64,000 nt of DNA from Xenorhabdus sp. IM139775 (GCF_028598745.1 NZ_JAQRFK010000005.1:1-64000); one strand, 5' to 3'. Positions 20,757-33,040 are shown, counted from the first letter of the stretch. Numbers and translations: made by a program. Notes: generated from the sequence alone by a model not told the origin.

Positions 20757-21335
20757 TTAGTTCAAGGCCCATGTCAGAGTTTGTTCAAGCAGTTTGGCTC
20801 CCCGTGCGGTCAAAATAGATTCGGGGTGGAACTGAAATCCACAGACTTTGTGCTTATCATGGCGTACCGCCATCACGGTATCACCACATGATGCAGAGAC
20901 AGTCAGCGTGGCAGGAACCTCCATCGCCGTAAGAGAGTGATAACGAGCGACAGGCAAAGGATTTGGCAGGCCGGAAAACATCCCTTTACCATCATGGGTC
21001 GCCGGCGTCGCTTTGCCATGCAGGATCTCCTGGGCGGCAGAGATTTTTCCCCCATAAGATTCAATAATCGCCTGATGTCCAAGACAAATGCCGATGATCG
21101 GGATCCGGCCTGTGACTTGCCTGATTAATGCAGGCATGCAGCCCGCGTCTGAAGGTTTCCCCGGACCAGGGGATAACATTAAAAGAGGGGATTCCATTTC
21201 GCTAAGTTTGGCAATAATGATGTTTATCGGCACCGTATTACGGTAAATAACGACATGGTGACCATGGGTGCGCAATTGATCCACGAGGTTATAAGCGAAC
21301 GAATCGATGTTATCGAGCAGGAGAATATTAGCCAT
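20757..21335 (-). CDS. trpG: Anthranilate synthase glutamine amidotransferase subunit
   Basis: Class I glutaminase that feeds ammonia to TrpE for anthranilate synthesis. The catalytic cysteine is in GICLGHQAI and the His-Glu pair is in FQFHPESI. The oxyanion region is [11 protein letters not shown]. The 192 residues end before any TrpD domain, so the gene is separate as in Serratia and Yersinia, not fused as in Escherichia. It overlaps trpE by one base. Confidence 0.96.
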   Translation of the reverse strand: MANILLLDNIDSFAYNLVDQLRTHGHHVVIYRNTVPINIIIAKLSEMESPLLMLSPGPGKPSDAGCMPALIRQVTGRIPIIGICLGHQAIIESYGGKISAAQEILHGKATPATHDGKGMFSGLPNPLPVARYHSLTAMEVPATLTVSASCGDTVMAVRHDKHKVCGFQFHPESILTARGAKLLEQTLTWALN

Positions 21336-22894
21336 TAGAATGTCACCTCTACATGATGGGCTTGGGCTATCGCATGAATCACGGCCCTGGCTTTGCTGTG
21401 AGTTTCATCGACTTCTGACTGGGGAACGGAATCCAAGACTACGCCAGCGCCAACCTGAACTATAGCTTGGCCGTCTTTCACATAGGCTGAACGGATCACA
21501 ATACAGGTATCAAAATCCCCCTTGCCAGTGAAGTAACCGACGGCCCCGCCGTAGCTGTCTCGCCGTTCACCTTCATATTCTGCAATGAGCTGCATGGCCC
21601 GGATCTTAGGTGCTCCCGTCAGGGTGCCCATATTCATGCAGGCTTGATAGGCGTGAAAAATATCCAAGTCATGGCGGAGTGTCCCGACAACACGGGAAAC
21701 CAGATGCATAACAAATGAATAGCGATCGACTTTGGTTAAATCGGCAACATATCGACTGCCCGGTTCACAGATACGGGCTAAATCGTTGCGGGCCAGATCA
21801 ACCAGCATCACATGTTCAGACATTTCCTTGGCATCTGTACGCATTTCCAACTCAATTCGGCTATCGAGATCGGCGTCCAGTTCCCCGTTGTCATTTCGCC
21901 CACGTGGCCGAGTACCCGCGATTGGATAGATTTCAATCTGGCGGTTACTGGCATCGTATTTAAGCGCGCTTTCCGGTGAAGCACCAAACAGACAAAAATC
22001 CTGATCTTGCATAAAAAACATATAGGGGCTTGGATTTTGTTTCTTTAAAGCATGGTAAGCGTTCAGTGGAGAAGGGCATGGCAAGATGAAGCGACGTGAT
22101 GGCACCACCTGAAAAATATCGCCCTGACGGATAAATTGCTGTAATTTCCGCACGATATTCGCGTATTGCTCATCACTTTGATTATCATCAATCGTAATGT
22201 CGGGCAATGTGACAGGTGAGAGCGGCGGAAGTGATCCTGAAATGGTTGCGGCTAGCGTGGTCAGGCGTTCGTTAAGGCGTTCTCTTTCTGCATCGGATGT
22301 GCCAAATAGGGTAGTTTGCAGGCGTGAATACTCACTCCGATGGTCGATCACCAATAACGTTTCGGCGAGATAAAAACAAAAATCAGGGCAGCGTTGGTGA
22401 TTTTTGACCGTGGGTAATCGTTCAAATCCTGCGACTAAATCATAAGCAAACAATCCACCAACGAAAATGGCGTCGGGCGATGCCGAGAAGGTGGCCAATG
22501 CTGCCAGAGCACGCAAGGCGTCAAAAATGGAACCGGATTTTAGCCGGCTGTCTTCGTCCAGATTGTGCTCAACAGCAGGAAATTCTGCTCGCATAAGCTG
22601 AGGCTCTATAGCTAATTGGGCTTTGCCTGAAAGTAAATCAGCGAGTACAGGGATCAGGTTTTGGCCATTTTCGCTGAGGGCTTCGAAAGTCACTTGACGC
22701 CCGTTGGCGGTAATGCGCATGGCACTATCGATGATCAAGATGCTTTTGATATTATTTTTACTGCGAATTTCAGCCGATTCCAGCAATAATGTTGACGGAC
22801 GATCACGGCAAAGTTGATGAAAAAGTAGTGTTGGATCTGTCTGATAGTGAGTATCTATCTGATTTATGGAAATATTAAATTCTTTGTCAGTCAT
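21335..22894 (-). CDS. trpE: Anthranilate synthase component I
   Basis: Converts chorismate to anthranilate using ammonia from TrpG. The 519 residues have the N-terminal tryptophan feedback site motif [13 protein letters not shown] and the C-terminal chorismate-binding core with [24 protein letters not shown] and [13 protein letters not shown]. It is the first structural gene of the operon. It is preceded by the trpL leader, attenuator and TrpR operator, so it is controlled by both repression and attenuation. Confidence 0.97.
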   Translation of the reverse strand: MTDKEFNISINQIDTHYQTDPTLLFHQLCRDRPSTLLLESAEIRSKNNIKSILIIDSAMRITANGRQVTFEALSENGQNLIPVLADLLSGKAQLAIEPQLMRAEFPAVEHNLDEDSRLKSGSIFDALRALAALATFSASPDAIFVGGLFAYDLVAGFERLPTVKNHQRCPDFCFYLAETLLVIDHRSEYSRLQTTLFGTSDAERERLNERLTTLAATISGSLPPLSPVTLPDITIDDNQSDEQYANIVRKLQQFIRQGDIFQVVPSRRFILPCPSPLNAYHALKKQNPSPYMFFMQDQDFCLFGASPESALKYDASNRQIEIYPIAGTRPRGRNDNGELDADLDSRIELEMRTDAKEMSEHVMLVDLARNDLARICEPGSRYVADLTKVDRYSFVMHLVSRVVGTLRHDLDIFHAYQACMNMGTLTGAPKIRAMQLIAEYEGERRDSYGGAVGYFTGKGDFDTCIVIRSAYVKDGQAIVQVGAGVVLDSVPQSEVDETHSKARAVIHAIAQAHHVEVTF

Positions 22895-22949
22895 TTTTAT
22901 ATCCCGTCTTTGATTTTATCCGTAAAACATATGTTATAAAAAACGTTAT

Positions 22950-22977
22950 AAAAAACCCGCCTCTTTGGGCGGGTTTT
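22950..22977 (-). terminator. trp attenuator
   Basis: On the minus strand a 10-bp stem AAAACCCGCC / GGCGGGTTTT has loop CAAAGA and a T-run. It lies between the trpL stop and trpE, which is the classic position for an attenuation terminator. Confidence 0.92.
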
Positions 22978-22996
22978 GGCACTTGCGTATCTGCAT

Positions 22997-23077
22997 TTAT
23001 GTGCGTGAGCCAACCGCCCTGAATGGGAAGTTGTGCCACCAACGACTGACTTGTATGGTTTGCATAAATAAGCTCAT
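22997..23077 (-). CDS. trpL: trp operon leader peptide
   Basis: A 26-residue open frame with two adjacent tryptophan codons at positions 13-14 (QVSRWWHNF). It lies between the trp promoter and the attenuator at 22950-22977. Ribosome stalling at the Trp pair when charged tRNA-Trp is scarce would favour the antiterminator and let transcription enter trpE. AGGG lies nine bases before the chosen ATG; an in-frame ATG four codons later is also possible. The peptide is longer at its C-terminus than the 14-residue Escherichia leader. Confidence 0.88.
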   Translation of the reverse strand: MSLFMQTIQVSRWWHNFPFRAVGSRT

Positions 23078-23121
23078 TTTCGAGTGCCCTATCTGTTCAA
23101 TGTTTTTTTGGTGAAGCGTGT

Positions 23122-23169
23122 TTTAGTTAACTATTGTACTAGTAAATTGGATCACCATTCACTTGTCAA
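23122..23169 (-). promoter_or_regulatory. trp promoter with TrpR operator
   Basis: On the minus strand TTGACA (23164-23169) and TTTACT (23141-23146) are separated by 17 bases, nearly the same as the Escherichia trp promoter. A TrpR-type palindrome, ACTAGTACAATAGTTAACTA, overlaps and follows the -10 box at about 23124-23143. Confidence 0.85.
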
Positions 23170-23254
23170 TGATTTTTTATGTCTTATGTCTGTAGAAATG
23201 AGATAAGGTGAAGGTTATTATCCCCTCCCACCCAATAAGACAGGTAAAAAAACA

Positions 23255-24127
23255 ATGATTGAAGCCGCCAGTGAAATGACAAAACGCTATGACCTTCATA
23301 GCCATACGACTGCTTCAGATGGCGTTTTATCACCTGAGCAGCTCGTGGATAGAGCCATTTCTATGGGTGTTGATGTATTAGCCATTACCGACCATGATAC
23401 GACGGCAGGTATTCCGTCGGCTTTAAATCATATCCAGCAAAATAATTTGCCATTAACGTTGGTATCCGGCGTTGAAATTTCGACATTATGGCAAAATCTG
23501 GAAATTCACATCGTTGGTTTAGATATTGATGTCAACGAGATTTCCTTAAGAAATCTTTTGGCTAATCAGGTTGATTTAAGAAAACAGCGCGGTGTTGAAA
23601 TTGGGCGTCGATTAGCCAAAGCAGGTATTCCTGACGCTTGGGAAGGTGCATCTCAATTAGCGAATGGCGGGCAAGTCACCCGTGGCCATTTTGCCCGTTA
23701 TTTGATTGAAGCCGGCATTGAACCCACGATCCAGAAAGTGTTCAAAAAATATCTGGCAAAGGGAAAAATCGGTTATGTCCCTCCGCAATGGTGTACAATT
23801 GAGCAGACTATTGAAACCATTCACCAAGCCGGTGGACAGGCTGTCATTGCCCATCCGGGCAGATATGATTTATCAATGAAATGGCTGAAACGATTAATAG
23901 CTTGGTTTAAACAACATGGCGGTGATGCAATGGAAGTTGCACAGTGCCAGCAAGCCCCTAATGAAAGGCAGCAACTTGGTCGATTGGCAAGAGAATATGG
24001 ACTGAAAGTATCATTAGGATCGGATTTTCACCAACCTTGTTCATGGATAGAACTTGGGCGCAATTTGTGGTTACCCGGTGATGTTGTACCGATATGGCAC
24101 GATTGGTCACGGATTGGGACTGCATAG
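23255..24127 (+). CDS. rnm: PHP-domain 5'-3' exoribonuclease (RNase AM, YciV)
   Basis: Metal-dependent exonuclease that trims the 5' ends of ribosomal RNAs in Escherichia and also degrades short oligonucleotides. The PHP signature is YDLHSHTTASDG near residue 12, followed by ITDHDTT, PGVEIS-like SGVEIST, AHPGRY and GSDFHQP, which supply the metal-binding His and Asp residues. The 290 residues match the family (293). It is divergent from the trp operon and followed by yciO 18 bases later. Confidence 0.95.
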   Translation: MIEAASEMTKRYDLHSHTTASDGVLSPEQLVDRAISMGVDVLAITDHDTTAGIPSALNHIQQNNLPLTLVSGVEISTLWQNLEIHIVGLDIDVNEISLRNLLANQVDLRKQRGVEIGRRLAKAGIPDAWEGASQLANGGQVTRGHFARYLIEAGIEPTIQKVFKKYLAKGKIGYVPPQWCTIEQTIETIHQAGGQAVIAHPGRYDLSMKWLKRLIAWFKQHGGDAMEVAQCQQAPNERQQLGRLAREYGLKVSLGSDFHQPCSWIELGRNLWLPGDVVPIWHDWSRIGTA

Positions 24128-24145
24128 AAGTATAGAGGTTATGTT

Positions 24146-24766
24146 ATGAGCCAGTTTTTTTATATCCACCCTGACAATCCACAAGCCCGTCTTATCGACC
24201 AGAGTGTGGAGGTACTGAAAAAGGGCGGAATTGTCATCTATCCTACGGATTCGGGTTATGCCATTGGTTGTTGCCTTGAAAATAAGGATGCTATGACTCG
24301 TATATGCCGTATTCGCCAATTGGAAGGACGTCATAATTTTACCTTGATGTGTCGTGATTTGTCTGAAATTGCCACTTATGCCCATGTGGATAATCAGGCG
24401 TTCAGGTTGATTAAAAATAATACGCCAGGCAATTACACCTTTATTCTACAGGCGACAAAAGAAGTTCCGCGTCGCTTAATGAATGAAAAACGCAAAACTA
24501 TTGGTCTGCGTGTTCCTTCCAATCCTATCGCGTTGGCATTATTGGAAAAGATGAGTGAACCACTGATGTCATGTAGCTTGATTCTGCCCGGAAATGATTT
24601 TGCTGAGTCTGATCCTGAAGAGATTAAGGATACTTTGGGTAAACAAGTTGATTTAATTATTAACGGTGGTTATCTTGGGCAGCAACCGACGACGGTAGTG
24701 GATTTAACTGGGGATTCCCCCGCCATTCTTCGCGAAGGCGAAGGTGATATAATCCCTTTTTTATAA
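24146..24766 (+). CDS. yciO: YciO family protein (Sua5/YrdC fold)
   Basis: Relative of the threonylcarbamoyl-AMP synthases TsaC/Sua5. YciO proteins share the double-stranded-RNA-binding fold and nucleotide pocket but are much less active in tRNA modification, so the precise role is unsettled. The core is GGIVIYPTDSGYAIGC near residue 30, IRQLEGRHNFTLMCRDLSE, and TIGLRVPSNPIA. The 206 residues are identical in length to the Escherichia protein. It lies between rnm and rluB. Confidence 0.93.
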   Translation: MSQFFYIHPDNPQARLIDQSVEVLKKGGIVIYPTDSGYAIGCCLENKDAMTRICRIRQLEGRHNFTLMCRDLSEIATYAHVDNQAFRLIKNNTPGNYTFILQATKEVPRRLMNEKRKTIGLRVPSNPIALALLEKMSEPLMSCSLILPGNDFAESDPEEIKDTLGKQVDLIINGGYLGQQPTTVVDLTGDSPAILREGEGDIIPFL

Positions 24767-24830
24767 AGTATACAATTTAATTTTTATTTAATATTACGAC
24801 GCCTGTGAAGGCGACAGTAGAGGTTGCTCA

Positions 24831-25754
24831 ATGAGCGATAAAACAGAAAAGTTACAAAAAATTCTCGCGCGTTCTGGTCATGGTTCCCGTCGCGAAATCG
24901 AAGGGTATATCCAACAAGGACGTATTAGCGTTGATGGTAAGCTCGCAACGTTGGGTGATCGAATCGAAGTTAAGCCCTCAATCAAAGTTCGTCTGGATGG
25001 ACGGATCTTAAATATCAAGGAACCACAGAAAACAGTTTGTCGTGTTCTGGCTTATTATAAACCGGAAGGTGAACTGTGTACCCGCCACGATCCTGAAGGT
25101 CGTCCGACTGTGTTTGATCGTCTGCCCAAAATGCAAGGCGCACGCTGGATTGCGGTAGGGCGTCTGGATATCAATACCAGCGGGTTGTTGCTGTTTACGA
25201 CCGATGGGGAATTGGCTAACCGCTTGATGCACCCAAGCCAGGAAGTTGAGCGTGAGTATGCAGTTCGCGTGTTTGGTGAAGTGGATAATGCAAAACTCCG
25301 TCAATTAACGCAAGGTGTACAACTGGAAGATGGTCCGGCGTCATTTAAAACTGTCGCGTTTAAAGGCGGAGAAGGGATCAACCAATGGTACAACGTCACG
25401 TTGACAGAAGGTCGTAATCGCGAAGTCAGACGTTTGTGGGAAGCCGTTGGTGTGCAGGTTAGCCGTCTGATCCGTGTGCGTTATGGCGATATTGATCTGC
25501 CGAAAGGGTTGCCGCGTGGTGGCTGGACTGAATTGGGATTGGAACAGACTAACTATTTACGTCAGTTGGTGGGTTTGGGCGAAGAGATGGTGACCAAAGT
25601 TGCTGTTGGGCGTGATCAACGTCGCGTCAAGGCTAATCAGATCCGTCGTGCAGTAAGACGACATGCTCAGGTTGCATCCCGCCCGGCGGGGAAACGTCCT
25701 GCAAGCAGCTCTCGTCAGAATGCAGGGAAGAAGACGACATCTAAAGGTCGTTAA
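24831..25754 (+). CDS. rluB: 23S rRNA pseudouridine(2605) synthase RluB
   Basis: Converts uridine 2605 of 23S rRNA to pseudouridine. An N-terminal S4 RNA-binding domain ([21 protein letters not shown], residues 6-65) precedes the catalytic domain. The active aspartate is in [14 protein letters not shown] near residue 110, with [14 protein letters not shown] further on. A long basic tail of Arg, Lys and Ser follows. The 307 residues are slightly longer than in Escherichia because of this tail. Confidence 0.95.
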   Translation: MSDKTEKLQKILARSGHGSRREIEGYIQQGRISVDGKLATLGDRIEVKPSIKVRLDGRILNIKEPQKTVCRVLAYYKPEGELCTRHDPEGRPTVFDRLPKMQGARWIAVGRLDINTSGLLLFTTDGELANRLMHPSQEVEREYAVRVFGEVDNAKLRQLTQGVQLEDGPASFKTVAFKGGEGINQWYNVTLTEGRNREVRRLWEAVGVQVSRLIRVRYGDIDLPKGLPRGGWTELGLEQTNYLRQLVGLGEEMVTKVAVGRDQRRVKANQIRRAVRRHAQVASRPAGKRPASSSRQNAGKKTTSKGR

Positions 25755-25764
25755 CACCCTTAAG

Positions 25765-25816
25765 CCGCTGTTTCAGTCTGTATCAGCATTTATGCTAATC
25801 AATATTGAAACAGCGG
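25765..25816. terminator. Inverted repeat between convergent rluB and btuR
   Basis: The 11-bp perfect arms CCGCTGTTTCA / TGAAACAGCGG are separated by about 30 bases that contain a smaller AGCAT/ATGCT stem. There is no clear U-tract, so it is a possible bidirectional terminator. Confidence 0.45.
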
Positions 25817-25822
25817 GTTCAT

Positions 25823-26419
25823 TTACCAATCAACGCCTTTTTGTGCCTTGATTCCGGCATTAAACGCGTGTTTTACCGGACGCATTTCTGTTATCGTATC
25901 AGCATATTCCAGTAGTTCTCGGTGGCATCCTCTGCCGGTAATAATCACACTTTGATGGGCAGGGCGCTGTTTGAGGGCGGCCAGAACATCGGTAAGCGCT
26001 AAGTAACCGTAACTGACCATATAGGTCAATTCATCCAGTACAACAAGGTGCAATGAGGGATCAGATAACATTGCCACCGCGTGTTTCCATGCCGTTTGGC
26101 AGGCAGCCGTATCAGATTCACGATTTTGCGTCTCCCAAGTGAAACCGGTTGCCATTACATGAAATTCAACCCCATGCTGTGCCAGTAAGTTCCTTTCGCC
26201 GCTTTCCCATGTCCCTTTAATGAATTGGATAACTCCGGCACGCTGCCCATGCCCGATTGCACGCGTTACTGTACCCAATGCCGCCGTGGTTTTTCCTTTA
26301 CCGTTTCCGGTGAATATCATGACAATCCCCCGCTCTTGTTGTGCTGCTTCAATGCGGGCATCGACTTTTTCTTTCAGGCGTTGCTGCCTTTTCTGGTACT
26401 GGCTGTTATCTCTGATCAT
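25823..26419 (-). CDS. btuR: Corrinoid adenosyltransferase (CobA/BtuR)
   Basis: Transfers the 5'-deoxyadenosyl group from ATP to cob(I)alamin to make coenzyme B12. The P-loop is GNGKGKTTAALG near residue 38, and the family block VVLDELTYMVSYGYL lies near residue 120. The 198 residues compare with 196 in Escherichia. Its ATG overlaps the yciK stop (TAATG), so the two genes are co-translated. It is convergent with rluB. Confidence 0.95.
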   Translation of the reverse strand: MIRDNSQYQKRQQRLKEKVDARIEAAQQERGIVMIFTGNGKGKTTAALGTVTRAIGHGQRAGVIQFIKGTWESGERNLLAQHGVEFHVMATGFTWETQNRESDTAACQTAWKHAVAMLSDPSLHLVVLDELTYMVSYGYLALTDVLAALKQRPAHQSVIITGRGCHRELLEYADTITEMRPVKHAFNAGIKAQKGVDW

Positions 26420-27183
26420 TATTCGGCAGGCCCTGCTTTGCGACCGGGTTGGGCATCAAAACTGATGCCGGAATCATTTCGGCTGTCATCTCCCATGACA
26501 TAAAGATAGACAGGCATAATATCCGCGGGTGTCTTTAACTTAGCGGTGTTTTCATCAGGAAAAGCACTGGCTCGCATATTGGTGCGTGTTCCACCCGGAT
26601 TGATGCAGTTAATGCGCAGGGAAGTATTCCGATATTCTTGTGCCAAAACCTGCATTAGTCCTTCGGTGGCAAATTTAGAAACAGCGTAAACTCCCCAACC
26701 ACTTCTGCCTTCGCGACCGACACTGGAGCTGGTAAATACCAAAGAGCCACGGGGGGATTTCAATAATAAAGGGAGCAATGCCTGAGTCAGCATAAAAGTG
26801 GCATTGACATTCACTTGCATCACTTCATGCCAGAGTTGAACAGGTTGTTCTGCAATGGGGGCAACAATGCCCAGAAGCCCGGCGTTATGCAAAACACCAT
26901 CCAGATGTGAATAACGCAGCGCCAGATCGTTAACGAAAGTTTGACACTCTTCTGCGGTGACCATCAGCAGATCCATCGTATAAATATCAGCAGGTAAACC
27001 GCCATCACTTTCAATTTTCTGCCTGACGGCGTCCAGTTTTGCGGTAGTACGTCCCAGTAAAATAACCTGTGCACCGTAGCGGGCATAAGTCAGTGCGGCT
27101 TCACGGCCAATGCCATCACCGGCACCGGTCACGAGAATAATTTTCTGTTTCAGCAGATTGCTGTTGGGTTGGTAATCAAACAT
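26419..27183 (-). CDS. yciK: Short-chain dehydrogenase YciK
   Basis: NAD(P)-dependent oxidoreductase of the SDR family whose physiological substrate is not established. The cofactor loop is TGAGDGIGREAA near residue 18, followed by HNAGLLG, catalytic Ser in VFTSSSVGR and YAVSKFATEG with Tyr and Lys. The start at 27183 (MFDYQPNSNLLKQK) gives 254 residues, close to Escherichia, and follows AGGAAG; the longer frame from 27261 is unlikely. It is upstream of btuR and divergent from sohB. Confidence 0.94.
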   Translation of the reverse strand: MFDYQPNSNLLKQKIILVTGAGDGIGREAALTYARYGAQVILLGRTTAKLDAVRQKIESDGGLPADIYTMDLLMVTAEECQTFVNDLALRYSHLDGVLHNAGLLGIVAPIAEQPVQLWHEVMQVNVNATFMLTQALLPLLLKSPRGSLVFTSSSVGREGRSGWGVYAVSKFATEGLMQVLAQEYRNTSLRINCINPGGTRTNMRASAFPDENTAKLKTPADIMPVYLYVMGDDSRNDSGISFDAQPGRKAGPAE

Positions 27184-27355
27184 CGGACAATCTTCCTGTA
27201 TTGCTTGTGGATCTATGACTTGCCATTTTAATAAAAAAACAGCAAAAGAGTAGCACTCCAATTGAAGCGGGGTTAAGTAAACTGTTAGAGCAAGGCCCCG
27301 GGTTTTTAGTTAGAATGAAAAATATTGTTCATCATAAATTAATCAAGGTGGATCT

Positions 27356-28402
27356 GTGGAATATTTATCTCTATACGGATTGTTCTTAGCCAAAGTGCTC
27401 ACGGTAGTCTTGGCAATAGTCGTTCTGGCAGTCGTTTGTATCGGATTAGGTGTACGTAAAACAATGCAAAAAGGGGAGTTAAAGCTGACTAATCTTGGTG
27501 AGTCATACAAAGAAAAGCAGCGTCAGATGCAGCAAGCGCGAATGAGCGAAGCAGAACAAAAAATCTGGCAAAAGGCATTAAAAAAGCAGCAAAAACAGGA
27601 TGCCAAACAGAAAAAAACGCAAGCCAAAGCAGGGCAGAAAGGTTTACAGAAACCGAACCTTTATGTTTTGGATTTTAAAGGCAGTATGGATGCTCATGAG
27701 GTGGAATCTCTCCGCGAAGAGATCAGCGCAGTACTCGCGGTGGCAGACAAAAAAGATGAAGTTTTACTGCGTCTGGAAAGTCCTGGTGGTGTGGTTCATG
27801 GGTATGGGCTGGCAGCCTCTCAATTGGTGCGTTTGCGGCAGAAAGGGATACGCCTGACAATTGCGGTGGATAAAGTCGCAGCAAGTGGTGGTTATATGAT
27901 GGCTTGCGTGGCGGATCGCATTATTGCTGCACCGTTTGCGATTATTGGTTCTATTGGTGTGGTAGCTCAATTACCCAATATTCATAAGTTATTGAAGAAA
28001 AATGATATTGATGTGGAACTGCATACGGCTGGTGAGTACAAACGCACTTTGACTGTTCTGGGCGAAAATACTGAACAGGGACGCAAAAAATTTCAGGAAG
28101 ATCTGAACGAAACGCATAAGTTATTCAAATCATTTATCCATCAACATCGTTCCTCTTTGGATGTGGAAAAAGTTGCTACGGGTGAATATTGGTATGGCAC
28201 ACAGGCAAAAGAGAATGGATTGATTGATGACGTGGGTGTCAGTGATGATTTTCTGATTGAAAAAATTGAACACTGTGACGTGATTGGCGTCAATTATTCT
28301 CGCCGTAAACGTGTTATGGAACGTTTTATGGGAAGCGCGATGGAGAACGTTGACAAATTGTTTATGCGTTGGTGGCAAAGGGGAGAAAAACCTTTGCTGT
28401 AA
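27356..28402 (+). CDS. sohB: Inner-membrane peptidase SohB (S49 family)
   Basis: Signal-peptide-peptidase-like serine protease facing the periplasm. In Escherichia extra copies suppress degP defects. An N-terminal membrane helix (residues 8-30) leads to a Lys/Gln-rich linker and then the S49 domain, with nucleophile Ser in KVAASGGYMMACVADRI and general-base Lys in GEYKRTLTVLGENTE. It starts with GTG after AAGGTGGAT; the 348 residues match the family (349). Confidence 0.95.
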   Translation: MEYLSLYGLFLAKVLTVVLAIVVLAVVCIGLGVRKTMQKGELKLTNLGESYKEKQRQMQQARMSEAEQKIWQKALKKQQKQDAKQKKTQAKAGQKGLQKPNLYVLDFKGSMDAHEVESLREEISAVLAVADKKDEVLLRLESPGGVVHGYGLAASQLVRLRQKGIRLTIAVDKVAASGGYMMACVADRIIAAPFAIIGSIGVVAQLPNIHKLLKKNDIDVELHTAGEYKRTLTVLGENTEQGRKKFQEDLNETHKLFKSFIHQHRSSLDVEKVATGEYWYGTQAKENGLIDDVGVSDDFLIEKIEHCDVIGVNYSRRKRVMERFMGSAMENVDKLFMRWWQRGEKPLL

Positions 28403-28420
28403 CGGAAACATCCGTTATTA
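28401..28420 (+). terminator. Weak hairpin after sohB
   Basis: AACGGA-AACA-TCCGTT, a 6-bp stem just before and after the sohB stop, is followed only by ATTA. A second, imperfect stem (GCGGGTAATAAA / TTTATTATTGCCCGC) lies at about 28458-28506. Neither is a clear terminator. Confidence 0.3.
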
Positions 28421-28549
28421 CCGCCATCGTAGCATAATATACGTGTAACAAATAATATGCGGGTAATAAATAGAGGTGATTTTGTCATATCCTTTATTAT
28501 TGCCCGCTTATTTATTGATGATTTACCCATCAGTCAAGAAGGGCGTTTT

Positions 28550-28801
28550 TTAATCGACCAAATGATATTTTTCGGATAATATATGCGCTAAATGTTTAAA
28601 CATATTAAACACAGCGGTACTTTTTGTCGTAGGTAATCCTGCTTCATCCAGAAAAAACTCTCCCCGAAATACGAATACTCCACCTTTTTGTTCTACACTT
28701 TCTGCGTACATTCCCGGTATAAAATCTTCATGTGCCTTAATGATTTCATTTGCTTTTTTTAGTAACTGATCTTGCTTAATAGGCATGGTTCCAGTTTTCA
28801 T
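28550..28801 (-). CDS. yciN: YciN family protein (DUF2498)
   Basis: An 83-residue cytoplasmic protein of unknown function, identical in length to Escherichia YciN. The C-terminal half, [20 protein letters not shown] followed by SEKYHLVD, is almost the same as in Escherichia. A good ribosome site (AAGGAG) precedes the ATG. It is convergent with sohB and divergent from topA, its usual place. Confidence 0.93.
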   Translation of the reverse strand: MKTGTMPIKQDQLLKKANEIIKAHEDFIPGMYAESVEQKGGVFVFRGEFFLDEAGLPTTKSTAVFNMFKHLAHILSEKYHLVD

Positions 28802-29108
28802 TTATTGTGCTCCTTCAAAAAATAAGTTGTTGCGCATCGTTTTTTATCAGGTAGAGTGTGGGCTTTTCGTCATGCAGATGGAAGATTTTGTTTACAACTG
28901 TTAAATCATACAATTGCATGGCCTGTGTAGGTATATAAAATACCCTAAATATTTCAAAGGGTTTTGCGCTTAAGCAAAAGCACAAGATAAAAATTAGTTG
29001 ATATCTTGCAAATCTATCGCAATATAAAAAGAGGTTTTATTTTATATATCGCAACATAACGCCGTGATTTTCGCCATCTGAAAAGAAGATAATTAGGTAA
29101 AGGTAACT
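28802..29108. other. yciN-topA divergent intergenic region
   Basis: This AT-rich region should contain the supercoiling-responsive topA promoters and the yciN promoter. A small stem (TTTTGC-GCTTAA-GCAAAA) lies at about 28961-28978. I cannot assign individual promoters with confidence. Confidence 0.45.
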
Positions 29109-31706
29109 ATGGCTAAAGCTCTTGTTATAGTGGAGTCCCCGGCAAAAGCCAAAACAATCAATAAATATCTGGGGAATGACTACGTTGTAAAGTCTAGTGT
29201 AGGTCATATCCGTGATTTGCCGACGAGTGGAACAGCGAGTCAAAAGAGTTCAAGCTCATCTACCGATAAGAATAAAAAGAAAGTCAAAAAAGATGAGAAA
29301 ACGGCGCTGATAAGTCGTATGGGCATCGATCCCTATGACGGTTGGGAAGCAAACTATCAAATTTTGCCCGGCAAAGAGAAAGTTGTTTCAGAACTACAAA
29401 CGCTGGCTGAAAAAGCCAATCACATTTATCTTGCAACGGACCTTGACCGCGAGGGAGAGGCTATTGCATGGCACCTGCGGGAAGTGATTGGTGGGGATAA
29501 TTCCCGTTTCAGTCGGGTTGTATTCAATGAAATTACCAAAAATGCCATCACACAGGCTTTTGATAATCCCGGTGAATTAAATATTGATCGGGTTAATGCT
29601 CAACAAGCGCGCCGTTTTATGGATCGCGTGGTGGGCTATATGGTGTCACCGTTACTGTGGAAAAAAGTGGCCAGAGGGTTATCCGCAGGGCGGGTTCAAT
29701 CTGTCGCCGTTCGTCTTGTGGTTGAACGGGAACGTGAAATCAAGGCATTTGTGCCGGAGGAGTATTGGCAACTGCATGCGGATTTAATGGCGAAGGGTGA
29801 TATTGCTCTCCATATGGAGGTCACCCATGAGAAAGGAAAGCCATTTAAACCCGTCAGCGCGCAACAAACACACACAGCACTATCTCTGCTTGAAAAAGCG
29901 AGATACAACGTGATTGAGCGTGAAGATCGCCCGACATCCAGTAAACCGAGTGCCCCGTTCATTACCTCGACCTTACAGCAAGCCGCTAGTACACGGCTCG
30001 GGTTTGGGGTCAAAAAAACCATGATGATGGCGCAACGTCTATACGAAGCCGGGCATATCACTTATATGCGTACTGACTCGACTAATTTAAGTCAGGATGC
30101 GTTGGAAATGGTGCGCGGTTACATCAGCCACCATTTTGGTGATAACTACTTGCCGAAAAGTGCCAATGTATACAGCAGCAAGGAAAATTCTCAGGAAGCC
30201 CATGAGGCGATCCGGCCTTCTGATGTTGATGTCATGGCAGAAGCGCTGAAAGATATGGAAGCGGATGCGCAAAAATTGTATCAGCTTATCTGGCGTCAGT
30301 TTATCGCTTGTCAAATGACACCGGCCAAATATGATTCCACGACACTGACTGTTCAAGCCGGTGATTTTGAATTACGTGCCAAAGGCCGTATTCTGCGTTT
30401 TGACGGTTGGACAAAAGTGATGCCGGTTTTGCGCAAAGGAGATGAAGATCATACTCTGCCGGCCATTGAAGTGGGAACCGAGCTTGATTTGCAACAGTTG
30501 CTGCCAAGCCAGCACTTTACCAAACCGCCAGCGCGTTTCAGTGAAGCATCCTTGGTCAGGGAGCTGGAAAAACGCGGAATTGGCCGTCCATCGACCTATG
30601 CATCAATTATCTCAACCATTCAGGAACGAGGGTATGTTCGTGTTGAAAACCGTCGGTTCTATGCGGAGAAAATGGGTGAAATCGTCAATGATCGTTTGGA
30701 AGAAAATTTCAATGAATTGATGAGTTACAATTTTACGGCAAGAATGGAAGACCAACTCGATCATGTCGCCAATAATGAAGCGAATTGGAAAGGGATCTTG
30801 GACGAATTTTTCTCCAATTTCAGCGGGCAGCTTGATATTGCCAGTAAAGACCCAGATGAAGGTGGAATGCGCCCTAATCCGATGGTGATTACATCGATTG
30901 CATGTCCGACTTGTAGCCGTCCGATGGGCATTCGTACGGCAACAACAGGCGTATTTCTGGGCTGCTCTGGTTACGCGTTGTCACCTAAAGAGCGATGCAA
31001 GCAGACGATTAACCTTATCCCGGAAAATGAAATTTTAAATATTCTGGAAGGGGAGGATGCTGAAACCAATGCATTGCGCGCTCGTTGTCGCTGTAAAAAG
31101 TGTGGTACAGCGATGGACAGTTATTTGATTGATAACCAGCGTAAATTGCATGTGTGCGGTAATAACCCAGAGTGTGATGGTTATGAAGTTGAAGAAGGTG
31201 AATTCCGTATTAAGGGCTATGATGGCCCAATCGTTGAGTGTGATAAGTGCGGTTCAGAAATGCACCTGAAAATGGGGCGTTTTGGTAAATACATGGGCTG
31301 TACAAACGAAGAGTGCAAGAATACCCGTAAGATCTTGCGTAATGGAGAAGTGGCGCCACCGAAAGAAGATCCAGTCCCGTTACCTGAACTGGCCTGTGAA
31401 AAATCGGATGCCTACTTTGTCTTGCGTGATGGTGCAGCAGGGGTATTTTTAGCGGCCAACACTTTTCCTAAGTCTCGCGAAACTCGTGCACCATTGGTTG
31501 AGGAGCTTGTTCGGTTTAAAGAACGCTTGCCGGAAAAATTGCGTTACTTAGCACAAGCACCGGTTGCTGATCCTGAAGGAAATAAAACGGTAGTCCGTTT
31601 TAGCCGTAAAACTAAACAGCAATACGTTTCTTCGGAGAAAAATGGCAAGGCGACCGGATGGAGTGCATTTTTTGTTGAAGGGGCTTGGGTTGTGAAAGAG
31701 AAGTAA
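29109..31706 (+). CDS. topA: DNA topoisomerase I
   Basis: Type IA topoisomerase that relaxes negative supercoils. Its 865 residues equal the Escherichia length. The Toprim domain starts [19 protein letters not shown] and includes [13 protein letters not shown]; the catalytic tyrosine is in [13 protein letters not shown]. The C-terminal part carries three four-cysteine zinc ribbons: CPTCSRPM...C...[11 protein letters not shown]...C...C and CDKCGSEM...C...C. They are followed by zinc-less ribbon sequence. It is followed by a terminator and cysB. Confidence 0.98.
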   Translation: MAKALVIVESPAKAKTINKYLGNDYVVKSSVGHIRDLPTSGTASQKSSSSSTDKNKKKVKKDEKTALISRMGIDPYDGWEANYQILPGKEKVVSELQTLAEKANHIYLATDLDREGEAIAWHLREVIGGDNSRFSRVVFNEITKNAITQAFDNPGELNIDRVNAQQARRFMDRVVGYMVSPLLWKKVARGLSAGRVQSVAVRLVVEREREIKAFVPEEYWQLHADLMAKGDIALHMEVTHEKGKPFKPVSAQQTHTALSLLEKARYNVIEREDRPTSSKPSAPFITSTLQQAASTRLGFGVKKTMMMAQRLYEAGHITYMRTDSTNLSQDALEMVRGYISHHFGDNYLPKSANVYSSKENSQEAHEAIRPSDVDVMAEALKDMEADAQKLYQLIWRQFIACQMTPAKYDSTTLTVQAGDFELRAKGRILRFDGWTKVMPVLRKGDEDHTLPAIEVGTELDLQQLLPSQHFTKPPARFSEASLVRELEKRGIGRPSTYASIISTIQERGYVRVENRRFYAEKMGEIVNDRLEENFNELMSYNFTARMEDQLDHVANNEANWKGILDEFFSNFSGQLDIASKDPDEGGMRPNPMVITSIACPTCSRPMGIRTATTGVFLGCSGYALSPKERCKQTINLIPENEILNILEGEDAETNALRARCRCKKCGTAMDSYLIDNQRKLHVCGNNPECDGYEVEEGEFRIKGYDGPIVECDKCGSEMHLKMGRFGKYMGCTNEECKNTRKILRNGEVAPPKEDPVPLPELACEKSDAYFVLRDGAAGVFLAANTFPKSRETRAPLVEELVRFKERLPEKLRYLAQAPVADPEGNKTVVRFSRKTKQQYVSSEKNGKATGWSAFFVEGAWVVKEK

Positions 31707-33040
<1,334 letters not shown>

